Positions 32,901 to 41,511 of a stretch of 41,511 bases of DNA are shown here, piece by piece. Made by a program: the position numbers and the translations under genes. The stretch comes from Glomus cerebriforme (taxonomy: Eukaryota; Glomeromycota; Glomeromycetes; Glomerales; Glomeraceae). How positions within the stretch are numbered: the stretch's first letter is position 1; every line of letters starts with the position of its first letter. The stretch is from contig QKYT01000173.1 of the NCBI GenBank assembly GCA_003550305.1, positions 89,370-130,880 on the forward strand. Direction: 5' to 3'. The notes beneath the pieces were generated by a model that worked only from the letters and a program-made list of their open reading frames with translations, ran no database searches and was not told the DNA's origin.

Positions 32901-33635
32901 GTAAAAGAAACCGATGAAAATGGTATAATAACTACTACAGTGACAATCACTAAAAAAGATAAGACTGGTAAAGAACTAGGATCCAACACTGAAGTAACAC
33001 AATCAAAAGAATCAATTATCACAACTAGCGGTGGTGAAACAACAACAAGATCGATCACTGGTAGTTCAAAGACTCCAACGAGAAAACAAACGAGAACTTT
33101 TACTAATAATGAAACAGATGAACATGGATTTTTAACAGTAACAGTAACAACAGAAACGATCAATGAAGATGGAACGACAACAACTACAGTGACAAAAACC
33201 AGAAAAGATCCAAGTGGTAAAGAAGTAGATTCCAATACTGAAACAATATATGGTGCTACTGAATTTGCAACTGAACCAGAAGAAACTATCACGACTAGCG
33301 GTAGTGAAACGACAACAAGAATAATCACTAGCGGTTCAAAAGCTCCGACGAGAAAACAAACAAGAACTTTCAGTGAGAATGGAACTACAACAGAAATTAC
33401 AGAAGAAATAGAAATTAACGATGATGGAACAACAACTACTAAAACGACAACCACCAAAAAAGATTCAAATGGTAATGTGATCGAATCCAACACTGAAGTA
33501 AAGCAAGGTATTGCTGAAGAATCTTCTACATCTAGCAAAACTGTTACTTCATCATCATCGTCGAGATTTGGTAGTTCTATAATTGGACCTTCTATTTTTC
33601 AAGAATATCAACAGAAGAAAGAACGAAACCAATAA
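26916..33635 (+). CDS. Large surface membrane protein: Cys-rich and Gly-Ala-Pro repeat ectodomain, about 5 TM, Ser/Thr-rich repeat tail (about 2056 aa, 7 exons)
   Basis: Exons: 26916-28598, 28679-28804, 28896-29581, 29676-30080, 30182-30223, 30302-30866, 30971-33635. All junctions have GT/AG ends and stay in frame if the N at 27810 is ignored. Hydrophobic residues 28-47 before AQAQ look like a signal peptide; the true start could be Met25 or Met28. Next come a short beta-type segment, six or more C-x-x-N-P-x-x-x-x-C units, a Gly-Ala-Pro repeat and more Cys units, then about 500 residues of beta-rich ectodomain (for example [18 protein letters not shown]). Membrane spans fall near 1104-1125, 1138-1158, 1165-1187, 1246-1273 and 1277-1305, one with [14 protein letters not shown]. 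The tail of about 750 residues is Ser/Thr/Glu/Lys-rich with four repeats. A role in cell-wall or host-interface sensing is inferred. No known family assigned. Confidence 0.8.
27401..28475 (+). repeat. Cys-x-x-Asn-Pro-type repeats in the ectodomain
   Basis: Units such as [33 protein letters not shown], then after the Gly-Ala-Pro block [22 protein letters not shown] and [11 protein letters not shown]. The regular C-x2-x-N/T-P-x4-C spacing suggests small disulphide loops forming a rod. Confidence 0.8.
27640..28098 (+). repeat. Gly-Ala-Pro minisatellite, 45-bp units
   Basis: Five full 45-bp units start at 27841, 27886, 27931, 27976 and 28021, each encoding [15 protein letters not shown] with single substitutions (Ala/Val). 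Shorter variants precede them. Every reading frame lacks stops here, including antisense. One N at 27810 shifts the frame by one; dropping it restores it, so it marks a sequencing or copy-number problem. Confidence 0.9.
32580..33540 (+). repeat. Four tandem repeats of about 65-90 aa in the cytosolic tail
   Basis: Repeats start at 32580, 32835, 33078 and 33348. Each begins T(N/R)(R/K)(Q/E)T and contains an ETDENG- or EINDDG-like turn, a run of TTTTVT type, a KKDxxGKxxxxxTE motif and an ITTSGxETTTR-like linker. This is an old internal duplication, richly Ser/Thr and so potentially phosphorylated if cytosolic. Confidence 0.8.
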
Positions 33636-34043
33636 ATCTTATCCCCTCATCAACTAAATTTAATAATGGTAATCAATTAGGATGCTTAACGGGAAAATAG
33701 ATTATTTATTATTATTTAAAAGTGTTTTTTTATATTTTAATTTATTTTTTTATTTTTGTTCTTTTATTTTCTATTTTACACAAGTATCTTTAATAATGTT
33801 TCTTTAAACTTTTTTTTTTGGTGATTAGATTATTAATGGGATAAAAAGGAAAAAAACCCACTTTTTTAGATTATAAATATTAATAGTAATGTAAACAATT
33901 TATTTATTATTAAAATATTATAAAAAAATAAATAAATAATAAAGGTGTTTTTTTTCTTTTAAGATTATTTACTATATATTGGCAGTTTATTATCTGCAAA
34001 ATCACTCGTTAAATCATTACATGATCTTCCAACTTCTCTACTA
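33636..34043. other. Shared 3' intergenic region of convergent genes
   Basis: 408 bases between the surface-protein stop and the arrestin-like stop. T-runs and AATAAA-like words on both strands are plausible poly(A) signals. No gene. Confidence 0.5.
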
Positions 34044-35419
34044 TTAAATGAATCCCCAAGCGATTCTTTTATATTCAGGATGACTAGGACAATAAAAACT
34101 ATCATCATCATAGTTTGGTAAAGAAATAACATCATTTTTAACTGAACAACTTAATAAATTAATTCCTACATTAAAAGATAATTTACTTTTAATTATATGA
34201 TTAGATTTTTTCTTTCTATGATCATTATTTGGAATACTTACCAAGAAACAAAATTTTAATTCATGTTTTATTCTAATTAAAGGAGTTTCTACACTATGAT
34301 GTATATTAATATCATTGCATTTAGGTAATTCAAATATCATCGATTTTTCATAAATTAAATTTCCAATTTCATTTTCAATATTTTCTTTCTCATCATTTTC
34401 ATCAAATTGAAAATTATCATTATTATTTGAATATTGAATAGATTCGGTATCATTATCCTTCATAAAAGTAATTTTTTGTGCTAATAAACATTCTATTGAA
34501 TGTAATTTAAAATGATTAATTAAAGGTATGATTTTAAGATTAACAGGAATGGATTCATCAAGAAAATAAGATTTTTTTGGTATTGATAATTGATAATTTA
34601 TAATTTGATTAAAATTTCTTGATAATTCTATACCAATATAATTAATATAATCTGGTAATATTATTCGTATTATTTCAACATTACGAACTGATGAAAGAGT
34701 TTTTGAATAAAAAGTTGTTATATAATCGATTTTAAATTTTAATTTATATTTTATTAATCCAAATTCTGTTGTAATCGATTCCGGTAATGATCCAGGAATA
34801 TGATATTCAAATGATAATTTATGTATTCCTGATGAAAATGTCAAAAATTTTTTCTTATTTCGTGATGAAAATAATGGTTTAGAAAATAATTTAATTGGAA
34901 AGGATGATGATGATGATGTTGATGATGATGATGATGGCGATGCCGATGATGATGGTGTTGACGACGATGGTATTAATGATGTTGAATGACTTAAAAAATT
35001 TATATTTTGTGAAATAATTTCTTCATTATATTTATCTACTGTTCCAAATGCTAAAATTTAAAATAAAAATAATTGTAAGTCCTAAATTTTTTATCAGATA
35101 ATAAATAAATACATATATATATATATATATTATTTTTATGTTTACCATTTAGACAAAAAATCTTCGTTTTTCCAGAAAATTTTAATTCAATACAAGTAAT
35201 TTTTGTAGGCTTATTTAATGTTAATATAATTTCACCTCTTAATACTGATCCAACTGATTCATTTACATTACCACGAAATACTATAACTGGATCAAATAAT
35301 TTTATTTCTATATCGTTTTTATTTAATAGTGGTTGTGTATTATTAATATTAATTTTGTTATTATCAGGATTGTAATCGAAGAATCCTTGATTTGAATCAT
35401 AAAGATATGAAGAGATCAT
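34044..35419 (-). CDS. Arrestin-domain protein (426 aa, 2 exons)
   Basis: Exons on the minus strand: 35419-35146 and 35050-34044, with a 95-nt intron holding a TA microsatellite (phase 1 junction, frame exact). Residues about 36-91 read IEIKLFDPVIVFRGN, VGSVLRGEIILTLNKP and IELKFSGKTKI, the opening strands of an arrestin N domain. The C domain includes YFLDESIPVNLKIIPL and a final core near LKFCFLVSIPN. A Ser-rich insert coded by TCA repeats lies around residues 112-145, and an acidic Asn/Asp loop is in the C domain. Fungal arrestin-related adaptors link receptors and transporters to ubiquitin ligases, usually through PPxY motifs; none is seen here. It is transcribed in the same direction as the 7TM gene 517 bases upstream. 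Confidence 0.82.
34899..34975. repeat. GAT/TCA triplet microsatellite inside the arrestin-like gene
   Basis: Imperfect GAT repeats on the plus strand, coding for a Ser-rich segment in the gene. Likely length-variable. Confidence 0.8.
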
Positions 35420-35936
35420 TATTATTTATAATTTGAAAGAAATAATTTGAAGTTTTTTTTTTTTTTAAAAAAAAAAAAGGTTTCTTTTTATATACATTTA
35501 AAAATATTATCAGGTATTGTTTATTAATTAATTTATATTAATTATTCAAAGAATAGAATTAAATTCCTTTTTTAAAAAACATTATCTGAAACAAAAAAAA
35601 AATAAAATAAAATACACGCGTATTGGATTTAATTGTATTCTTTTTTTGAAAAACAATACATTTTTAAAATTGGAAAGTGATATTTCATCAAAGAAAAATT
35701 CATTAAACAATGACGTTTTTTAAGAATCCAAAGGGTAATGTGGCTAAAATCTATTATCAAAAGAAAAAAACTTGATGATTTCTCGATTTGTATATAGATC
35801 ATTTCTTGTATAAGCTTTATTTGGTAAATTATAAAAACTTGTATGAATTCAAAGTTTGCGTCGCACGAACTTTTTTTTTTAACAGCGCGTTCTGCGCCAT
35901 CAAAATTCATTATTTTTTAAATCTTCTGAATCTTCT
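35420..35936. other. Intergenic between 7TM gene B and arrestin-like gene
   Basis: Contains a T/A homopolymer pair (35454-35478). A 93-codon open frame on the minus strand (35910-35629) is low-complexity and without family features; not called. Confidence 0.5.
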
Positions 35937-37141
35937 CTAGACTCTAATAGTATTATCATTAATCCCTCTATTGGTATCTATAGGTAAATTTTCATTTTCA
36001 TTGTTATTATTATTGTCATTTACAATAATTCCCGACATATCAGTTTGTGGAGGTGAAAATGATGGGGCAGCAAATGTTCGGTAAGCTATAAATGGTGGAA
36101 CATAATAACAACATGGGAAACATACTGCTGCTGTACGATTTCCTCCAAATATAAGTAGTAAAATTATTCCGCTAAAAAAAAGGGGGGAATTTTTAGTATA
36201 TGAATTTACCCGCCAATAATATGGTCTGAATACAATACATAAAAAAAAAACAAAAACTTACGTGGTTATCGTTGTAAAATCACCAAAATAATAAATATCT
36301 TCAACATTATTAATTAATCCCTTTTTACTTATCTTTAATTGTCGTATTATATCCAAAATAATATAACATCCTAACATCATAGTGTTTACAATCATATAAA
36401 CACACAAACGAACAGCGTAACCTAATTTAATAGCCGTTATTCTAATTTGATTATTTTTAAACAACCTCCATCTTCGATACAATACAATTGCCGAATAAAC
36501 TATAATGTATGCATATATTAATCTTTAATTCTTATTTTTTTTTTTAATAATAAAATCAAGCCTAGAAAAAACTTACGTGAAACTACTATAGCGATTAAAA
36601 AAATAAAATCGATAAAATTATAAAACCAATAGTGATTCCAATTGTTTTTTGATACCTTGTAAGCTTCACAATATAATTTTGTTACCATAACACCACCATT
36701 TTCATCATTGCGAGCAGCAGTTAAAAGAAAAGCATTATAAAGTAAAGAAAAAAACCAGATTATCAAAGATAATTTCCAAAACCATTTTTTTTCACTTTCT
36801 AAATCTAATTTAATTTTTAGTAATCCATAAAGATAGAATGATAATACAAGAGGTAATAAATTTAAAGGATAAAAAAAGAACGACATCACTCGATATTGAA
36901 TTTTACATAATTTTGTCGTAAACGCTTTTTCAAGTATATCATTCCCATATATTAATATTGTAGGTAATGTTGAAATGCTATATCCTAATGCCGCTATACA
37001 TAATTGAAATAATGTCCATTTGGTTATATATGATGGTGATTTTATTAAGATTATGATAAGTATTATTAATGATATTATGTTAATTAATGAAATAAATATG
37101 AAAATTACACTCAAGATTGAATAATTAATATAATTAATCAT
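35937..37141 (-). CDS. Seven-transmembrane GPCR-like protein, paralogue B (345 aa, 3 exons)
   Basis: Exons on the minus strand: 37141-36577, 36499-36262, 36171-35937, with junction phases 1 and 2, the same as paralogue A. About seven hydrophobic segments are seen, beginning SILSVIFIFISLINIISLII and including KWTLFQLCIAALGYSIS, FFFYPLNLLPLVLSFYLY, LSLIIWFFSLLYNAFLL, FIDFIFLIAIVVSLYSA, VRLCVYMIVNTMMLGCYII and GIILLLIFGGNRTAAVCF. The loop YRRWRLFKNNQIR is basic. The tail of about 65 residues follows CCYYVPP and is Asn-rich. Shared motifs with paralogue A mark an ancient duplicate rather than a fresh one. Ligand and G-protein coupling are not shown by the sequence. Confidence 0.8.
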
Positions 37142-39125
37142 TGTTGTAAACGCGTTTTTTAACTTTCGATATCAACCTTTTGTTGGGAAATATAAACAAT
37201 AATAATTTTTTTTTTAATGACGTGTGTCAGACGTTTTCAATTCACTCTCATTTAAAACTCTTATATATAACGAAATTTTTTAACAAATGTTTTCATAATT
37301 AGTAATATTTTTATCCCAATCCAGGTTCCAATTGTTTATATAATTATTAGTATGATATGTAATGACAGATCATTTTTATTTTTCTTTTTCTCATAAAACA
37401 TTAAAAGCTTAATTAGTAGATGATAATCGTTTACAGTATTAATTTATCGGCTGATTATCATTTTTATCGTAAATCACAAAAAAAAACAAAATGATAATGA
37501 AACCCCCGCAATTTTTTTAATTAAACAATAATGCAAAGAATATATATAAATAATGACCATCATTTTATTTATTTATTTTTGAAAAGCTGTAGATTCTTAG
37601 AATGATATTCAGTAATAACAGTAAAAAGATTGACCGGGATTATAATTGTATGCAGATTTCCAAATAATATAAGAGGATATATACAGTATATTCAGATAAA
37701 AAAAAAAAATATTTAAACCAAATCACATGATATGAGGTCAGGAAAAAAATACTTTTATGCTCCCAGATTACTGCGCAGAAAAAAATCATGTGAATGCCAA
37801 TTACTTACTATCTAAATCAGACCAATCATTTGTTTACTTTAGTAAATCCATTTTATCTCAATATTCTGATTAAGCTTTTCCATTACTTTTCTGCTAATAC
37901 TTTTTAATACTTTACAGCTCCTCAAGCTAAGGATTTTAGATTTCTACTTTTTATCTACTATATAAAAATTTTGTAGATTGTATAATTTTGGTAGTTAAAA
38001 TTTTTTGATTTATTAGTTAGATTTATCATTTTTTTTTAAGTATAATCACAATAAGTAGATGGGTATTTGTCTTGTATAATACTAAAATTGGTTAACAAAA
38101 TAGAATAGGATAAAGAACTTTGTTATCTGATAAAAAATTTAGGATCTGCATTAGTATTTTAGCTAGATTAAGTAGGATTATTCTATTAGTTAATAACTAA
38201 TTTTAAAAAGTTTTACAATAGACCATAAATTTTGCATTATATAACATTTATTTCAGTATTATTTTTTCTGAAATTTTCCTATGTATTTTTTCAGATAATT
38301 AATCTCATATGATTGGAATTCCAGAATATATTAGATGTAAGTAAATAAAATATGTTTATTATTATACTATATTAATTTTATTATATATAGTAAACTAAAA
38401 ACAAAGAATTATTTTTTATTTAAACCAGTTACAGTATATAAATATATTGTTTTAATTATTACATCTATTATATATTAATAATTAAGATATGTATTTTAAT
38501 TTGCTAATTATATTTACTTTAATAAATTAATAAAATAGTAAATATACCATTAAGTAAATTGATCAAAAAGATTATTAAAATATAAATATATTTATTCTAC
38601 TTTACTTTATACTATTGTACATTATCAAAGGCTGTATTATATTCTTTAAAAATAAATATTTTCAATAGCATTAATAAATTTTTAAGAGTGTCAAACATCA
38701 TATTAAATAACATTAGTATTGTTTAACACAAAAGTGACAGAACAAGTGAACAACAAACCCTTATAACAACTGATACATAACTAACACTAATCAACAAACT
38801 TGTATTTAATGTTAAATAATGCATATTATAGTATTAAGCAACATATATAAAAAAATGTATTTTATTTAATAAAACTATAATACTAATAAGTTATACTATT
38901 ATAATATTCTATTTTGCTATTTACCCAAATAAATTATTATTATAATAAACTTGTACATTTTGTTTGATTCAAAGCATTTCTTTAAATGTATCTTTATTGC
39001 TATACTTGAAATTAGAGATAAGTTCAATCTTATAATTACATTAAAAGACAAGTGATACTTTAGATTATATAAAAGAGAACTTCCTAACATATTATGCCAA
39101 AAAAAAAGCATTTAATATAAAGAAA
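37142..39125. other. About 2 kb AT-rich region, no gene recognised
   Basis: Includes the 5' flank of 7TM gene B, an inverted pair TCACATGA / TCATGTGA (about 37722 and 37787), and from about 37900 on, composition like the transposon debris at the left end. The minus-strand frame at 38917-39111 may be a relic, but nothing identifies it. Confidence 0.4.
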
Positions 39126-40137
39126 TTAATCATTAACATTACTATTATTTTCAGAATATTCATTTTCAGATCATTTAACTTCACTATTTGATTCATTATT
39201 GCTTTACAATAATTAAAATACAGTTGATAAAAATAGATAAAAATACTAAAGATAGTAACAATCTATAAAAACAAAAAATAATATCTTAAGAAGTTTTGTG
39301 TACCATTTATCAATAATATTAGTTTCTAATTTTGATAATAGAAAGTTCTTGTCAAAAATAATTTCTAAAATTGCTTGACACCAAATTGCATTCTTTCTTA
39401 TTTGCTTTTTACTAGCAATAAAAACTTTCTTGATAATTGATGATAAATATATATCAGAATTTTTATCATTAGGATTAATAGAATTATACAGATTATCATG
39501 AATTTGTTTAGTAGTACTACTCATTTTCTAACTCTTTATCTGTTTTCTTATAAAATTTTCATTAAAAGAAGTAATTTGATTAATTCCAAATACTGCTCAT
39601 AAGCTTTTTTTGATATGATGGATGTAGTATTCTTTTTTGACGTGATTCTTTCTAAGTAATTATGAAGTAAACAAATATTAATAAATAAAGTTTTAATGAA
39701 TTTAATGAATTTATAAGTAAAATACTTACTTCTAAATATAAAGTATTATTTCATAACTTATTGTATAAAACATCTTTTTTATTTAACTCTTCCAATCTTT
39801 TAGAAAATAATTTATTATTTTCTAAAATTTCCTTAATCATTTTTTCCATTTCTTTATCTGATACTATTTTGTAATCATAAAATAGCTTATATGCAAGCTT
39901 TTTAATCACATCCTACAAGTAAAATAATTAAATATAATTTAATGAAAAATAATAAAATAAAAATAAAGTTTACCTTGTAAAATGTATCACATTTTCCTTT
40001 TTGTTTATCACTAAGAACCAAAGTTGATTTTTACTCTTTGATAATATCAGAAATATCGTTCAATTTCTTTTTGAAATTTGTCTCAAATTTTAACAAATTT
40101 CTACCAAGTTTTCTTATAGGACTTATTCTGTACTAAG
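39126..40137 (-). pseudogene. Decayed intron-containing gene, family unknown
   Basis: Coding-like minus-strand exons separated by GT/AG introns: SPIRKLGRNLLKFETNFKKK with downstream DKQKGKCDTFYK (40137 to about 39974), then DVIKKLAYKLFYDYKIVSDK and EMEKMIKEILENN (about 39914-39730). After a further intron comes INQITSFNENFIRKQIKS, then MSSTTKQIHDNLYNSINPND with KNAIWCQAILEIIFDKNF (39524-39290), and an acidic tail SENEYSENNSNVND with a stop at 39126. At least four in-frame stops (TAA, TAA, TGA, TAG type) break it. No motif recognised; the acidic tail and context suggest a mobile-element protein. Confidence 0.45.
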
Positions 40138-40184
40138 AATTTTATTCAATATGTATTAAATTGATTTTATATAATATAAATTAA

Positions 40185-41511
40185 TTAGTAATCTCTGAAA
40201 CTAATATTGATCAAAAGGTTGGTCAATTCATCAATCTACACCAAGATTACACGGCTTTCTTTTCAGAGCACGATACGAAAAACAAAGGTTCGGGGGTTGC
40301 TATTATTATGCAAAATCACTGGTACAAACACATAGGAAAGATCGACAGATACAGTCCATATTATATTGAGGCAACACTATATTTTAGAGGATGCACACTT
40401 CATATAGGCGTAATATACTTAGAACCGAATAATCGCTCCAATACTAATTCCCTCATTAAAGAGGTCACCAAACGTATGCGGAATTATCGGCGCCTAGACC
40501 AGCCTTTTATAATAATGGGTGATTTCAATTCCATCCGAAACAAAATGCTCGACAATTCAAAACAAAAACAATCGCATANGGGTCCTGCTTCNAATTTATT
40601 CATAGTTTGTGANGAANTGGATTATATAGACACATTNAGNGAATTACACCCTCAAGAAAAAAGTTACACTTACCATCACAACAATACGTCAACACNCATT
40701 GACTACATTTGGACTTCTTTCCAAATGAACGATTCTATNATCGATGCTTCAATTATATCTAGTACAGATATCACTGATTCGGACCATTACATCAACGCTG
40801 CGTCTATTAATTTTGCCAATCATACTAATTATAGTTCCACCATCTCTTCACGTCAGTCCAACACTCCCAAAAGGAGAATCTTTCTNTATGACAAAACTAG
40901 CAAAGAGGACTGGATTAACTATAGAAACGAAATTGAGTCTGAACTTAAAAAGAGAGAGCTATTTGACCGAATCAATCGACTTACTCTAGTTTCTGTTACT
41001 CAAAACANTATAGACAATATTTGGGACACTATTTCCTTTATCATTCAAAAGGCGGCTGACAACAACATACCTTCAAAACTTATNTCGAACAAACATATCA
41101 AGGACAACTATCTTTCAAAAGAAGGTCATTACTCACAGGTTAATCTATGTAGATTCAAACTCATCAAGAAAGTNAAAGACATTATCGCTACTATTAAATC
41201 CGACAATCATATTTCTTCTTGTAATCATCATTCATTGACGGATTTGTNTTCTGAACTCAACAAGGCAGACCTTGATCCTATACCATGTTGGCTGGATATA
41301 CACCTCAATGAATGGTTACCTAAGACCTTTGACTGGATTAAGGTCGCTAAATTACATTCAAGAACCCTTTTCGATAAACAAAAATCAGAATTCATCAACG
41401 CGGCAATAGAAAGAAGAAATTACAACATTATACATGACCAGCGAAAGATGCTTAACTCCATTTTAAACCGCTCTTCAAAAAAAATCACTATAGACAGATT
41501 ACGCACTTCCT
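40185..41511 (+). mobile_element. LINE (non-LTR retrotransposon) ORF with AP-type endonuclease domain, partial
   Basis: One frame is open from 40185 to the window end (442 codons). VISETNID, SGVAIIMQNHW and IGVIYLEPNN lead to MGDFNSIRNK, then YTYHHNN, IDYIWTS and TDSDHYINA. These are the exonuclease-endonuclease-phosphatase signatures (GDFN; SDH) of LINE ORF2 proteins. The region after it, before a reverse transcriptase, is present; the RT would lie beyond 41511. The first residues begin abruptly in AT-rich DNA, as in 5'-truncated insertions, and no start codon precedes the SET motif. Base composition is clearly GC-richer than the flanks, so it is a younger insertion. About fifteen isolated N bases suggest a mixed repeat consensus. 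Confidence 0.85.

Noticed and set aside
31589..33538. Three long Val/Leu-rich minus-strand frames
   Set aside because: Antisense shadows of the Thr-rich tail (ACN codons read as GTN-type); no start context or independent features.
35629..35910. 93-codon minus-strand frame after 7TM gene B
   Set aside because: Low-complexity Lys/Ile/Phe composition, no domain, lies in the likely 3' UTR of the 7TM gene.
1..41511. CRISPR arrays, bacterial operons, or viral genes
   Set aside because: No regularly spaced identical repeats, ribosome-binding sites or viral hallmark motifs were seen; introns mark the DNA as eukaryotic.

Overview
The window is eukaryotic and very AT-rich. It carries short introns of about 50-100 nt with GTAAGT-like donors and T-rich acceptors, long homopolymer runs, F-box/LRR and kinase-like genes of expanded families, and hAT and LINE debris. 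This combination looks like an arbuscular mycorrhizal fungus nuclear contig (Glomeromycota, Rhizophagus-like). That assignment is inference from gene style; no search was run. All exon models were built by hand from splice signals and reading-frame continuity.

Layout. (1) 1-7560 is a transposon graveyard: a hAT C-terminal fragment (1-829, +), a Lys/Ser-rich coding relic, a MITE with CpG-containing inverted ends (2175-2538), a Myb/SANT-like relic, a long multi-stop hAT transposase relic (3769-5800, -), and further relics to 7560. (2) 8040-12387 holds two divergently transcribed F-box/LRR-like genes with a second MITE candidate between them. (3) 14314-18942 holds a SAM-domain protein with a kinase-like C-terminus, convergent with a three-exon gene encoding two kinase folds in tandem; both folds have Asn in place of the catalytic Asp. 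(4) 19307-19413 (-) is a 5S rRNA-like gene that appears to lack an internal conserved segment but keeps its closing stem and Pol III terminator. (5) 20613-37141 is a membrane and signalling block: a 7TM protein (-), a roughly 5 kb mostly non-coding stretch with a 330-N gap, a seven-exon gene for a very large surface membrane protein (+), an arrestin-like gene (-), and a second 7TM protein (-) that is a paralogue with the same intron positions as the first. (6) 37142-41511 is AT-rich debris, a decayed intron-containing gene (-), and a 5'-truncated LINE with an open endonuclease ORF running off the window end.

Most interesting points: the large surface protein, whose Cys-rich and Gly-Ala-Pro repeats appear inserted into an ectodomain, followed by about five membrane passes and a Ser/Thr-rich repeat tail; the tandem pseudokinase; the 7TM/surface protein/arrestin/7TM neighbourhood, which may be a sensing cluster; and a consistent C-to-T/G-to-A decay signature in the old transposons, including a MITE whose two arms differ exactly as expected from CpG deamination.
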